Source of the DNA: Gammaproteobacteria bacterium
GTDB taxonomy: Bacteria > Pseudomonadota > Gammaproteobacteria > Steroidobacterales > Steroidobacteraceae
Reading direction: 5' to 3'
DNA length: 55,624 bases
Assembly: GCA_003134045.1 (NCBI GenBank)
Contig: PLAH01000140.1
Span: forward strand, 817 to 56,440
Shown here in pieces: positions 27,710-36,585 of the stretch. The position numbers and the translations under genes were made by a program. Within the stretch, counting starts at the first letter, position 1. Every line of letters starts with the position of its first letter. Under the pieces are notes generated by a model that was not told where the DNA came from, ran no database searches, and saw only the letters and a program-made list of their open reading frames with translations.

Positions 27710-28315
27710 ATGAATTATCTCGCTCATCTTTCGCAGTCTGATTTTTTTAGTCCCCGCACGGCCCTCGGCGCGGTGATTCTTGGTGTCTTGTTTTTGGTGG
27801 CAGCCATTGGGCTTGCTGCTTTTGTCCGAAGAGGAGCCCGGCGACTCAGGGTGCATTTATCTGATGTCACAGGGCTTGCCTTCGCAAGCGCCTTGGGTCA
27901 GGTCTTCGTCTACGTCGTTGCATTGATTCTTTATGCTCACCTGATTCCGGATTTGCGATCCGTCGGGACTGCGCTGCTCGCCGGAGCCAGCGTCGTTTCG
28001 GTCGTGTTCGGTCTTGCTGCGCAAAGCACGCTGAGCAACGTCGTCGCCGGTTTTTCCCTGGTATTATACCGACCGATCAGGGTCGGCGACCACGTCCAAT
28101 TGACTACCCCGAAGGGCTTGGTTACGGCAGTCGTACAAGTGATTTCTCTCGGATATACGATTCTGCTGGACTCCGACGAGAACCATATCTTAGTGCCTAA
28201 TAGCGTCATGATGAGCACCATAGTCATTCGGATAAAAGAAAAGGTCCGCGAAGCGAGTGATTCTTCACCTAACGACTCGTCTGTCGTTTCGACTCCGCCG
28301 ACCTTGACGTCATGA
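27710..28315 (+). CDS. Small MscS-type mechanosensitive channel protein
   Basis: 201 residues from ATG 27710 (a TTG at 27677 would add 11 residues). Three hydrophobic segments (about residues 15-40, 55-75 and 83-105) precede the pore-lining helix region LLAGASVVSVVFGLAAQSTLSNVVAGFSLVLYRPIRVGDHVQL, which is the MscS signature followed by the start of the beta domain. The beta domain continues to HILVPNSVMMSTIVIR, the conserved IPN-type strand, and ends early with a Ser-rich tail; the usual C-terminal alpha/beta domain is missing. Short MscS proteins of ~200 residues exist, so this may be intact. Likely role is osmotic or turgor release. Start lacks a strong ribosome-binding site. Confidence 0.82.
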   Translation: MNYLAHLSQSDFFSPRTALGAVILGVLFLVAAIGLAAFVRRGARRLRVHLSDVTGLAFASALGQVFVYVVALILYAHLIPDLRSVGTALLAGASVVSVVFGLAAQSTLSNVVAGFSLVLYRPIRVGDHVQLTTPKGLVTAVVQVISLGYTILLDSDENHILVPNSVMMSTIVIRIKEKVREASDSSPNDSSVVSTPPTLTS

Positions 28316-28880
28316 ACTTCGACGCGAGGAGTTCGTTGCAAAAGTTGTATTGCCAGTCGCACGGGTTGCATCCCGAGTGATAGAAGAGTCTCTTAAGCAG
28401 GTTGCACCTGCGTATCCAGAAGGTCGCCATTAAAGAACTTCTCGTCCCGACTAGCGGAAACCCAGGTGATGACAGTGTGTTCGCGAGGACTTTGAACGTC
28501 GCTCGGCCGCGGCCTGCTGCTTGGCAGCGTCTCTCAAAAACTGGTAAGCCTTGCCCCCCTTCCCGTCACCATCGTTCCGTAAGTCGGAAATGCGCGCCGT
28601 TGGACGAGAGCCTGTCGGTCCGTCCCGCGATTGATGGACGGTGATTCCGGCGCATGCAACGCGCCGAGGGAATGCGGGCGGCGGCCCCGAGGTCTACGAG
28701 TTGCTGGGAATCAAGCGGGAGATGTCGCGATGGGTTCACGGCACGCTGCGAGGCGAAGTGCAAAACAACGTTCCGTCAGCCTGTTCCTTCTTCGGCACGG
28801 ACAGGCTTACACCTTTCGACGCGCAAGTAGTGATAATTGCTTCATAATGGCTACCTTTTCTGCACCCAGGAGCGCTTCAA
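28316..28880. other. Gap with a universal stress protein remnant
   Basis: About 565 bases between the MscS and PRC-barrel genes. Only a short N-terminal universal-stress-like stretch is recognisable (28426-28506, listed separately). Another open frame around 28660-28845 reads as plausible protein without a family I know. The last ~40 bases contain the AGGAG-type site of the PRC-barrel gene. Confidence 0.45.
28426..28506 (+). pseudogene. N-terminal remnant of a universal stress protein
   Basis: The plus-strand frame reads AIKELLVPTSGNPGDDSVFA then RTLNVA. This matches the first beta-strand and helix of UspA-type proteins (K-x-I/L-L-V-P-T-x-G-x-P-G-D). After about 27 codons the similarity ends and the frame becomes Arg/Pro-rich without structure, so the rest of the gene has been lost. 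No ribosome-binding site is obvious. A second damaged universal stress gene lies at 41615. Confidence 0.5.
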
Positions 28881-29762
28881 ATGCTACGTAATATGAAGGA
28901 CCTGCTTGGATTCTCCATCGGAGCCACCGACGGCATTATCGGCACCGTAAAAGACATGTATTTCGATGACGCCGCCTGGGTCATCCGCTATGTCGTCGTT
29001 GAGACCGACGCTTGGCTGTCGAGCCGGCGAGTGTTGATTTCACCCATGGCGGTCAACGCGCCCGCCTGGCAAACAAAGGTACTGCCGGTGTCTCTCACGA
29101 AGAACCAAGTGAAGAATAGTCCGAACATCGACGCCGATGAGCCGGTGTCCCGCCAGCATGAACTTGAGTATCTGCGTTATTACGGATATCCGTTCTACTG
29201 GGGCGGCGGCGGCCTGTGGGGTCGGGGCGCTCATCCGGGGTCGCTGATATCGGGTCTGGAGCACGAGGGGGCCGAAGCCGCCCGCCGTCGAACACAGGTG
29301 GAAGATGCCCGCGCGGATGTGGAAGCCGAAGCGGAGCATCGCAAGCATTCCGATCACCACCTGCGCAGCTGTGACACGGTCATGGCCTACCACATCCATG
29401 CGTCCGATGGCGATATCGGACCCGTCAAAGGCTTTCTGTTCGACGAGAAGACCTGGGCGATTCGCTACATGATCGTGAGCACCAGCGATTGGTGGCTGGG
29501 CCACGACGTACTGATCTCGCCCCAATGGATCGAATACGTGAGATGGGATGACAACAAGGTGTTGGTGAGTCTGACTCGAGACCAGGTGAAAAGCGCTCCG
29601 CCGTATTCGGCAGACCTTCCGATACCTCGTGAACAGGAGATGGGTCTCTATGAACATTACGGGCGCGCTGGATACTGGGCTCGCGAAGTAGGGCTTCAAA
29701 ACCCGGAAATACAGTTCATACCGCCGAGTAAATCCACTACGCCACCAAGAGAACCCCGATGA
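28881..29762 (+). CDS. Double PRC-barrel domain protein (copy 3)
   Basis: 293 residues, third paralog of the set. First barrel: MLRNMKDLLGFSIGATDGIIG, MYFDDAAWVIRYVVVETDAW; second: HLRSCDTVMAYHIHASDGDIG, WAIRYMIVSTSDWWLGHDVLI. The hinge YYGYPFYWGGGGLWGRGAHPG is kept and is followed by an acidic/basic linker (RRRTQVEDARADVEAEAEH). The C-terminus again carries EQEMGLYEHYGRAGYWAREVGL. AGGAG lies about nine bases ahead of the ATG. It stands alone between universal-stress and GltD/NifJ remnants, so it has survived while its neighbours decayed, which argues for a retained function. Confidence 0.88.
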   Translation: MLRNMKDLLGFSIGATDGIIGTVKDMYFDDAAWVIRYVVVETDAWLSSRRVLISPMAVNAPAWQTKVLPVSLTKNQVKNSPNIDADEPVSRQHELEYLRYYGYPFYWGGGGLWGRGAHPGSLISGLEHEGAEAARRRTQVEDARADVEAEAEHRKHSDHHLRSCDTVMAYHIHASDGDIGPVKGFLFDEKTWAIRYMIVSTSDWWLGHDVLISPQWIEYVRWDDNKVLVSLTRDQVKSAPPYSADLPIPREQEMGLYEHYGRAGYWAREVGLQNPEIQFIPPSKSTTPPREPR

Positions 29763-30034
29763 ATTCTAGAAGGCGAACGAAAGCCACGTGGGGGGCCGTC
29801 GGATCGCCCGGAATCGAATCGCCGGGTTGGTGACGTTATTCGTGGTGATCGTGCAGGATTTCCCAGTTGAGGATCGCCTGATTTCCTGAGTTGGGGCCCG
29901 CGTACCCATTTGCGGGCGCCTAATTTGTGTCTAGAGCAAGCGCATAATAACCGAAAGCCCTTATCCCGTGTGTCCAATCCTCACCCGTCGATCAATGTAC
30001 GATGTCAACGCCGGATGGCAATTGCTGCGCGTCT

Positions 30035-31577
30035 TCACGGGGCCATGTCACTTACGATCCAATCCCGTGCCTTCGCCCGATGGGCGCGGACGCGCTCATC
30101 GTCGATCATCGCGCGGATTTGGTCGTCGCTCAGTAAACGCAGCGTATTGACCTCGTGCGAGGTTCGGAATCCATCGAAAAAATGCAAGAAAGGAATCCGG
30201 GATTGAAGCGTCGCGGCCTGCGCGATCAGCGCAGAATCATGAGCCTCTTGCACGGAACCCGACGAGAAGAGCGCAAACCCCGTGGTGCGAGTGGCCATCA
30301 CATCGGAATGCTCGCCGAAGATAGACAAGGCCTGGGTGGCTAGCGAACGCGCGGCGACATTGAAGCAGTTGTCGCATTCAAAGCAGTTGCCGCAGGATAG
30401 GCAGCGCTGCGCTTCGTAGCGCGCCTCTTTCTCCTGAAGTCCTGCGACGACCTCCCCGAAGCCGCTCAAACGATTCTGCACAGCCCGGGTTCTCTGCACG
30501 CTTGGTTCGGCATCGCTGTACACCGGCAGATGCAGCATGTCGAAGGATACCGGCGCATGCTTCAGCGACTGCGGCAAGCGCGCACCGCGCAGCCACGCGT
30601 CCATGTGCCGGGCTGCGCGTTTGCCCTGTCCCACCGCGACGGTGACCGATCGCTCGCCGGGCACCACATCCCCACCAGCGAAAATTCCGGAGTGACCGGT
30701 CATCATGTCAGGGCCGACCTTGACGGCCCCGTCCGAAGTGAATTCGATGTGCGGCACCTGACGCAGGAATTCGCTGTCGCTCTCCTGACCCAACGCCAGC
30801 ACGATCGCATCCGCCTTGAGCGTCTCGAAGCGTCCCGTGGGTTGCGGCCTCCCCTGGGCATCGAGCTCCATCATCTCAACGATGAGATCCGGGCCAACGA
30901 TCTCCTTGATCGTGGTCAGCCACTCTATGGTTGGTGACGAACTTGACCCCCAGGGCCTCGATGCGCGCAATCTCTCGCTTGAGATCGGCCCGCGGTAGCC
31001 GATAGGCCGGTATGCCGAAATGCATCATGCCGCCCGCCAGCGGCCCCGCCTCATGGATCTCGACGGAGTGGCCAAGACGCGCCAGATGATAGGCGGCCGA
31101 CAGCCCGCAGGGGCCGCCGCCCACGACTAATACGCGCTTACCGCTCGGTGCATCGTCGACCTTGAACGACCAGCTCTGTTGTGAGGTGAGATCCCCCAAA
31201 AAGCGTTGGATCGCATGAATGCTCACGGGCGCATCCAGCGCGCCCCGGTTGCAGGCGCTTTCGCGCGGGTGGTAGCAAACCCTGCCATGTACCGCCGGCA
31301 TGGGGTTGTCGCGCACCAGCGCTTCCCAGGCCTGGCGATACTTTCCCGCTTGCGCCAAGTCGAGCCATGCCTGGATGTTCTCGCCCGCAGGGCAAGCACC
31401 ATTGCAGGGTGGCAGTAGATCAACATAAACCGGACGTCGCACGCGAAAGGGGCCAGTCCCCTTATCATGGGTGAGATCGACGATCGGCGTCATGTCGCTC
31501 GGTTTGATGCTCACTGATAAAGGGCTCCGAACCATTAGCTTGCGATCACGGGATTGGGCGATCGACCATGTACTCAT
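30035..31577 (-). pseudogene. Scar of a GltD-like oxidoreductase fused to pyruvate:flavodoxin oxidoreductase (NifJ)
   Basis: Reading from 31577 down: a GltD-like flavoprotein start (PVYVDLLPPCNGACPAGENI, RVLVVGGGPCGLSAAYHLA, GGMMHFGIPAYRLPRADL) is normal to about residue 210 (LGVKFVTNHR). The second dinucleotide domain (about 110 residues) is missing and the frame shifts, resuming in the next frame as WLTTIKEIVGPDL... and ADAIVLALGQESDSEFL, continuing to the Fe-S motif CLSCGNCFECDNCF. There it switches without a stop into NifJ sequence: ARSLATQALSIFGEHSDVM, TGFALFSSGSVQEAHD, IPFLHFFDGFRTSHEV, ending after about 115 residues. Adjacent gltD-like and nifJ genes occur in related low-oxygen operons; here at least two deletions plus a frameshift have reduced about 5 kb to 1.5 kb. 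GGGAG seven bases before ATG 31577 marks the original start. It cannot encode active enzymes. Confidence 0.88.
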
Positions 31578-31813
31578 AAAAGGCTCCCGCCAAATCCTTC
31601 GGGATTTGAATCAGCCCCGCAAACGCTGATCTTGAACAGCGGATTACGCTATCCGTGGATTCACCTATCGCCCGACGAGAATTGCACAGCCGCTCTTTAA
31701 ATCGTCGACAGGCAATGCCGTGTCATATACAGAGTGTCTTGGTAGAATTACTGATGGTGCGCAGGGCCATGCGGAGCTAACGTCTCGTACCAATAAGTAT
31801 TGGAAATTGTCCT

Positions 31814-31975
31814 ATGAAATGTCGCCGACCGGATGGACGTTCGACGAGGCGCCTCCTGTTGAATTTGACAGTGCTTGTTGTGGGCAGCGCGATTGCCGCA
31901 GACCAACTTGGTGAGATCACCGTGACCGCGATTGCCGCCGCGCAGCAGGCACACGCGACACCTGTCGCAAAATGA
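31814..31975 (+). CDS. 53-residue exported peptide resembling a shortened UrcA protein
   Basis: The frame begins with a basic stretch (MKCRRPDGRSTRR), a hydrophobic core (LLLNLTVLVVGSAIAA) and a signal-peptidase context before DQLGEITVTA, then ends AIAAAQQAHATPVAK. The mature start DQLGEITVTA resembles UrcA-family periplasmic proteins, which are normally ~100 residues with a Cys pair in the middle; here that middle is missing, so an internal deletion is plausible. No good ribosome-binding site was found. It lies 117 bases ahead of ppsA on the same strand. Could be a decayed gene rather than a real peptide. Confidence 0.4.
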   Translation: MKCRRPDGRSTRRLLLNLTVLVVGSAIAADQLGEITVTAIAAAQQAHATPVAK

Positions 31976-32092
31976 GTAGGGAGCTCCTTACCGCTTCCGG
32001 CGAGCCGATGGGAAGGCGACGGTTTCACCGCCGCCCCTCGACGCTCCAGAAGCGACTGGCCACGTTCGACCTTCATTGAAAGGGAAACAATC

Positions 32093-34528
32093 ATGACGGT
32101 TTCATGCTCTTATATTCGCTGGTTCAAAGAGATTGGTATTGACGACGTGCCGCTGGTTGGCGGCAAGAATGCCTCGCTGGGCGAGATGTATCAAAATCTG
32201 ACCGCTGACGGTGTACGGGTACCCAACGGGTTTGCCATTACGGCAGAGGCCTATCGGTATGTGCTTGACCACAATAAGGCGTGGCCGTTGTTGCATCAGG
32301 CGCTTGACGGACTCGACCCCGACAACATCAAGGATTTGCAGAGTCGCGGCGCAAAGGCCCGGGCGGTCATGTATGGGTGTGAGTTGCCTAATGACCTGAA
32401 GGCAGAGATCCTGCGCGGTTATGCTCTACTCAAACAGGAATATGCCGGACATATTTCGTTGGCTGTGCGCTCCTCGGCCACCGCCGAGGATTCCCCAGAG
32501 GCTTCTTTCGCCGGACAGAATGACACCTATCTGAATATCTCGAGTGACGATGCGTTGCTTGACGCCTACAAGCGCTGCCTTGCTTCCAATTTCACCGATC
32601 GATCCATCCACTACAAATACGACAATCACTTCGATTACTACAGGGTCTATCTCTCCGTCGTGGTCATGAAAATGGTGCGAAGCGACATCGGGGCCAGCGG
32701 CGTGATGTTTTCGCTGGACACCGAAACCGGCTTCAAAGATGTGGTCTTCATCAACGCCGCTCTGGGGCTCGGCGAAAACGTGGTTCAGGGCACGATCGAT
32801 CCGGATAGCTTCTATGCGCACAAACCGACCTTCATCAAGGGCTATCGCGCGGTCTTGAAACGCCGTCTGGGCAGTAAGCGGAAAAAGATGATTTTCACCG
32901 AGACGCTCAACACCGGCAATATCGCTGTGGAGTACACCAAAAACGTTGATTCCAGCGGCGAAGAACGAAACCGCTTTTGCATCACCGACCCGGAGGTCAT
33001 GGTGCTGGCCGATTATGCGATCAAGGTTGAAAGACACTATTCCAAAAAGGCGGGTTTCTACAAGCCTATGGATATGGAGTGGGCCAAAGACGGGATCGAT
33101 GGACATCTGTACATGGTGCAGGCGCGACCGGAGACGGTGGCGTCGAATAAGAAGGGCGCGATACTCGAGATTTATCATCTCAAAGGGAAATCGACGGTTC
33201 TTCTCCAGGGCAGGGCGGTTGGCACCAAGATTGGCGCCGGAAAGGCGCGTGTCATCGATGACGTCAGGAATCTCGGCGATTTTCGAACCGGGGAAGTGCT
33301 GGTCGCCAATACCACGACACCGGACTGGGAGCCCGTTATGAAAACCGCTGCGGCGATTGTGACGAACCAGGGCGGCCGGACTTGCCATGCCGCCATCGTG
33401 GCGCGCGAACTCGGTATACCCGCCATCGTGGGAACTGAACGTGCGACTGAGGTACTCAAAAGCGGCCAGGAGATCACCATCAGTTGCGCCGAAGGCGAGA
33501 GCGGTAACATCTACACAGGGATCTTGCTCTTTGATATTCAGGAGACCGATCTGAGTCAGCTCGCACACCCGAAAACGGCGATCATGATGAACTTGGGTAA
33601 TCCGGATCAGGCTTTCAGCCTCGCCTCACTGCCGGTGGATGGCATCGGGCTCGCGCGCATGGAATTCATCATCAGTGAATACATCAAGGTGCACCCGATG
33701 GCGATCAAACATCCCGAAAAGGTGGACGCTGCCACACGCGAGAAGATCGCCGCCCTGAGCACTGCGTACGATAACCCTGCGGAGTTTTTCGTCAAGACGC
33801 TTGCCGAGGGTGTGGCCACGATCGCTGCAGCGGTTTATCCGAAACCCTGCGTGGTGCGTATGAGCGACTTCAAGAGCAATGAATACGCCACGCTATTGGG
33901 CGGCACGTTTTTCGAGCCGAAGGAAGACAATCCGATGCTCGGATTCCGCGGTGCATCCCGTTATGCCCACCCGGCCTACGCGGAAGGTTTTGCGCTCGAG
34001 TGCGCGGCGATGAAGCGGGTGCGCGAGGTGATGGGGCTGAGCAATGTGAAACTGATGATTCCTTTTTGCCGTCGCGTTCAGGAGGGCGAAAAGGTGCTCG
34101 AGGCCATGGCGGCCAATGGCCTCAGGCGCGGGGACAATGGACTTGAGGTCTACGTCATGTGCGAGATCCCCAACAACGTCATCCAGATCGACGCCTTTGC
34201 CAAGCTGTTCGATGGATTCTCGATCGGCTCCAATGATTTGACCCAGTTGACGCTCGGCGTGGACCGGGATTCGCAAATCGTGGCCTTCGATTTCGACGAG
34301 CGCGATCCCGGCGTGAAAGAGATGATCCGCCTCGCAGTGGAGGGTGCGCGTCGCAACGGCCGGCATTCCGGACTGTGCGGGCAGGCGCCCTCGGATTATC
34401 CTGAAATGGCCGAGTATCTGGTGGAAATCGGCATCGATGCCATGAGTCTCAATCCGGACGCCGTACTCTCCACAACCCGGCAGGTGCTAGCGGTGGAAAA
34501 GCGCCTGTCAGGAGCTCCTAAATCATGA
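32093..34528 (+). CDS. ppsA: Phosphoenolpyruvate synthase
   Basis: Makes phosphoenolpyruvate from pyruvate and ATP (AMP and phosphate released), or can run toward pyruvate under some conditions. 811 residues, a normal length. N-terminal ATP-grasp domain: LVGGKNASLGEMYQNL, SLAVRSSATAEDSPEASFAG. Central swivelling domain with the phosphorylated His in GGRTCHAAIVARELGIPAIVG near residue 427. C-terminal PEP/pyruvate barrel: CVVRMSDFKSNEYATLLGG, LGFRGASRY, SIGSNDLTQLTLGVDRDS and the Cys-containing GLCGQAPSDYP near 763. A GAAAGGGA purine site precedes ATG 32093. The stop overlaps a 42-codon frame whose stop overlaps eno, so ppsA and eno form one unit around PEP. Confidence 0.97.
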   Translation: MTVSCSYIRWFKEIGIDDVPLVGGKNASLGEMYQNLTADGVRVPNGFAITAEAYRYVLDHNKAWPLLHQALDGLDPDNIKDLQSRGAKARAVMYGCELPNDLKAEILRGYALLKQEYAGHISLAVRSSATAEDSPEASFAGQNDTYLNISSDDALLDAYKRCLASNFTDRSIHYKYDNHFDYYRVYLSVVVMKMVRSDIGASGVMFSLDTETGFKDVVFINAALGLGENVVQGTIDPDSFYAHKPTFIKGYRAVLKRRLGSKRKKMIFTETLNTGNIAVEYTKNVDSSGEERNRFCITDPEVMVLADYAIKVERHYSKKAGFYKPMDMEWAKDGIDGHLYMVQARPETVASNKKGAILEIYHLKGKSTVLLQGRAVGTKIGAGKARVIDDVRNLGDFRTGEVLVANTTTPDWEPVMKTAAAIVTNQGGRTCHAAIVARELGIPAIVGTERATEVLKSGQEITISCAEGESGNIYTGILLFDIQETDLSQLAHPKTAIMMNLGNPDQAFSLASLPVDGIGLARMEFIISEYIKVHPMAIKHPEKVDAATREKIAALSTAYDNPAEFFVKTLAEGVATIAAAVYPKPCVVRMSDFKSNEYATLLGGTFFEPKEDNPMLGFRGASRYAHPAYAEGFALECAAMKRVREVMGLSNVKLMIPFCRRVQEGEKVLEAMAANGLRRGDNGLEVYVMCEIPNNVIQIDAFAKLFDGFSIGSNDLTQLTLGVDRDSQIVAFDFDERDPGVKEMIRLAVEGARRNGRHSGLCGQAPSDYPEMAEYLVEIGIDAMSLNPDAVLSTTRQVLAVEKRLSGAPKS

Positions 34529-34653
34529 AGGCGATCGGCGAGAAAAACCCAATCGCGTCAGAATCGGTATCAGCAATGGGAACGTCGGTGAATCTTGGCA
34601 GCATGGGCGTTGATCGCTGGCGGCCGGTGTTAAGCCACCGCATAGAACTATGA
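34525..34653 (+). CDS. 42-residue bridging open frame between ppsA and eno
   Basis: The ATG overlaps the ppsA stop (ATGA) and the stop overlaps the eno ATG (ATGA). An AGGAG ten bases upstream, inside the end of ppsA, is correctly placed. The product (starting MKAIGEKNPIASESVSAMG) has no recognisable domain. Eno itself has no clear ribosome-binding site, so reading this frame could deliver ribosomes to eno by translational coupling; it may be a leader rather than a functional peptide. Confidence 0.45.
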   Translation: MKAIGEKNPIASESVSAMGTSVNLGSMGVDRWRPVLSHRIEL

Positions 34654-36002
34654 ATCGTTGTTTTGAAATTCAGTCACTGTTCGGCCGGGAAATACTCGAC
34701 TCTCGCGGCAACCCGACCGTGGAGGTGGAGTGCGAACTTCAAGATGGCACCTGTGCCAGGGCCGCCGTTCCGTCCGGGGCCTCAACCGGCAGCCGTGAGG
34801 CGGTGGAGCTGCGCGACGGCGATTCCAAGCGTTTTCGCGGTAAAGGCGTTTTGCAGGCAGTAGCCAATGTCAACGAGCGTATCGCCCCAAAACTCCGGCG
34901 CATGGATGCACGGCGGCAGGCCCTGATTGATCAGACCATGATCGAACTCGATGGAACGTCGAACAAGGCGCGGCTGGGCGCGAATGCCATCCTGGGTGTG
35001 TCGCTGGCCGTGGCGCGCGCTGCTGCTACCGCCAGCGGACTGCCCTTGTTTCAGTACCTCGGTGGCCCGGGCGCCACGCGCCTGCCCGTACCCCATATGA
35101 ATATCCTCAACGGCGGCGTTCACGCCCACTGGCAGGGCGCGGACTTTCAGGAATTCATGATCGCCCCTTATGGCTCAGACAGTTTCAGCCAGGCGATCGA
35201 ATGGGGCAGCGAGATCTATCACGCCCTGCAATCGTTGCTGGAAAGCAAAGGCTTGTCCGTCGGCGTCGGTGATGAAGGCGGATTCGCCCCACGGGTTTCG
35301 TGCAACGAGGAACCCTTTGACCTGATCGTGCAGGCCATACACAGTGCGGGACTCAGGCCAGGCCAAGATGTCGGCATTGCTTGCGATCCTGCGTCCAGCG
35401 AGTTTTATGAGCAGCACCAATACCACCTGCGCAGCGAGAACCAAAAACTCGACTCCGCCGCGATGACTGCCTATTACGCGAAGCTGCTCGACAGCTATCC
35501 GTTGGTGCTGCTGGAAGACGGCATGGCCCAGGATGACTGGACGGGGTGGCAACTGCTCAACCGTTCACTGGGAGATCGCATCGAGCTGGTGGGCGACGAT
35601 GTGTTCTGCACCAACCCGCAGATCATCGCCCGCGGGATCGAAGAAAACATTGCCAACGCCGTGCTCATCAAGCTCAATCAGATCGGCACCCTGACGGAGA
35701 CGATCGCCGCTACCCGCCTTGCCCGCAATCACGGCTGGGGCGCTTTTGTGTCGCATCGATCGGGTGAGACAGTAGATACCTTCATCGCCGACCTAACTGT
35801 GGCGCTCGATACCGGCCACCTCAAGACTGGGGCGCCTGCACGCGGCGAACGGGTAGAGAAATATAATCAGCTGTTGCGCATCGAACAGCAGCTGGGTGCG
35901 GCGGCGACTTATGCCGGCAGCGCCGCTTACGTGCGCAAGCCCCGCAGCCCCAAGCGGTTTGATCCGGCGGGTCCTGCTCAGGCGCGACTGAGAGTTTCGT
36001 GA
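34650..36002 (+). CDS. eno: Enolase
   Basis: Interconverts 2-phosphoglycerate and phosphoenolpyruvate. 450 residues, slightly longer than the usual ~430 because of a basic C-terminal tail (KPRSPKRFDPAGPAQARLRVS region). Motifs: ILDSRGNPTVEVE, PSGASTGSREAVELRDGD, the catalytic-Glu region GADFQEFMIAP, the metal ligand in LLEDGMAQDDW, GDDVFCTNPQI, the KLNQIGTLTETI lysine strand, and SHRSGETVDTFIADLTVA. The loop usually reading NGG.HADNNVD is NGGVHAHWQGAD here; the His is kept but the Asp-Asn pair is changed, suggesting a divergent second enolase rather than the housekeeping copy. Expression probably depends on coupling to the short upstream frame. It converges with the hypF fragment. Confidence 0.95.
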   Translation: MNRCFEIQSLFGREILDSRGNPTVEVECELQDGTCARAAVPSGASTGSREAVELRDGDSKRFRGKGVLQAVANVNERIAPKLRRMDARRQALIDQTMIELDGTSNKARLGANAILGVSLAVARAAATASGLPLFQYLGGPGATRLPVPHMNILNGGVHAHWQGADFQEFMIAPYGSDSFSQAIEWGSEIYHALQSLLESKGLSVGVGDEGGFAPRVSCNEEPFDLIVQAIHSAGLRPGQDVGIACDPASSEFYEQHQYHLRSENQKLDSAAMTAYYAKLLDSYPLVLLEDGMAQDDWTGWQLLNRSLGDRIELVGDDVFCTNPQIIARGIEENIANAVLIKLNQIGTLTETIAATRLARNHGWGAFVSHRSGETVDTFIADLTVALDTGHLKTGAPARGERVEKYNQLLRIEQQLGAAATYAGSAAYVRKPRSPKRFDPAGPAQARLRVS

Positions 36003-36051
36003 ATGGCGACACATCCGCTGAAGCACGGACAGGCGGAAATGCCGGCAAGAG

Positions 36052-36300
36052 TTATATGCTGTAGCGCTTTGCCGGGCGTTGCTTTCGCTCACGCAGGCGG
36101 GGCACCGCCGCCTCATGGCGCGCATCGACCAGCAGCTGGAAGCCGCCCAAGCCCTTGAGCACGATGATCCGTCCATTCCGCAGCAGCTCGGCCACCGAGG
36201 TCAGGGCGTGATGCCGTTCGGTCACCTGGGTTCCGGTCACGTCCAGCCGCAGCCGCTGGCGCGGCGCAAAGGTTTCCTTTCTGGACGAGCACTGGTGCAT
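36052..36300 (-). pseudogene. hypF: HypF fragment (part of the YrdC-like domain)
   Basis: 82 residues. SVAELLRNGRIIVLKGLGGF then LLVDARHEAAVPRLRERKQR matches the beginning of the YrdC-like carbamoyl-transfer domain of HypF (LLR.G.IVALKGLGGFHL..DA...AV..LR.RK.RP). HypF is normally ~750 residues with an acylphosphatase domain, zinc fingers, YrdC and Kae1-like domains. Here everything else is absent: the frame stops after RPAKRYSI and eno lies immediately beyond. It starts seven bases after the hypA stop, so it is the truncated last gene of the hydrogenase operon. It cannot make the cyanide ligands; full HypF must come from elsewhere if the hydrogenase is active. Confidence 0.8.
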
Positions 36301-36306
36301 GACCGG

Positions 36307-36585
36307 CTACGCGGTCCGTTCCGGTATCTCCAGCTCCACGCTCCGAATCATCACGTTTTGGGCGTTCGGATCCGCAATGTCCTCCGACGCTACGATGCGC
36401 AGCGCAGCACCCTGCGCGACCGTCCCGCGCGACTCCTCATCGAAGTGTGCTCTGAAATGCGCGGGCGAAAAAGAACTCAATGCACCGAGCCACACGTCAA
36501 CGCCACAGACTCGTTCGGCGCCGGCATCCCGGGCGGCTTGCTCAAGCCGATGGATCACATCTCGGACAATCCCCGTTTCATGCAT
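36307..36585 (-). CDS. hypA: Short HypA-like nickel metallochaperone
   Basis: HypA delivers nickel to the [NiFe] hydrogenase large subunit. This 92-residue protein begins with the nickel-binding MHE motif and the family helix (GIVRDVIHRLEQAARDAGA), then the VDVWLGALSSFSPAHFRAHF strand region. The normal ~115-residue HypA carries two CxxC pairs forming a zinc site; none are present here, and the sequence passes directly to IADPNAQNVMIRSVELEIPE, which corresponds to the final strand. Either the zinc domain was deleted in frame or this is a naturally short class found with bidirectional-type hydrogenases. Its start overlaps the end of the maturation protease gene by eight bases. Confidence 0.8.
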   Translation of the reverse strand: MHETGIVRDVIHRLEQAARDAGAERVCGVDVWLGALSSFSPAHFRAHFDEESRGTVAQGAALRIVASEDIADPNAQNVMIRSVELEIPERTA

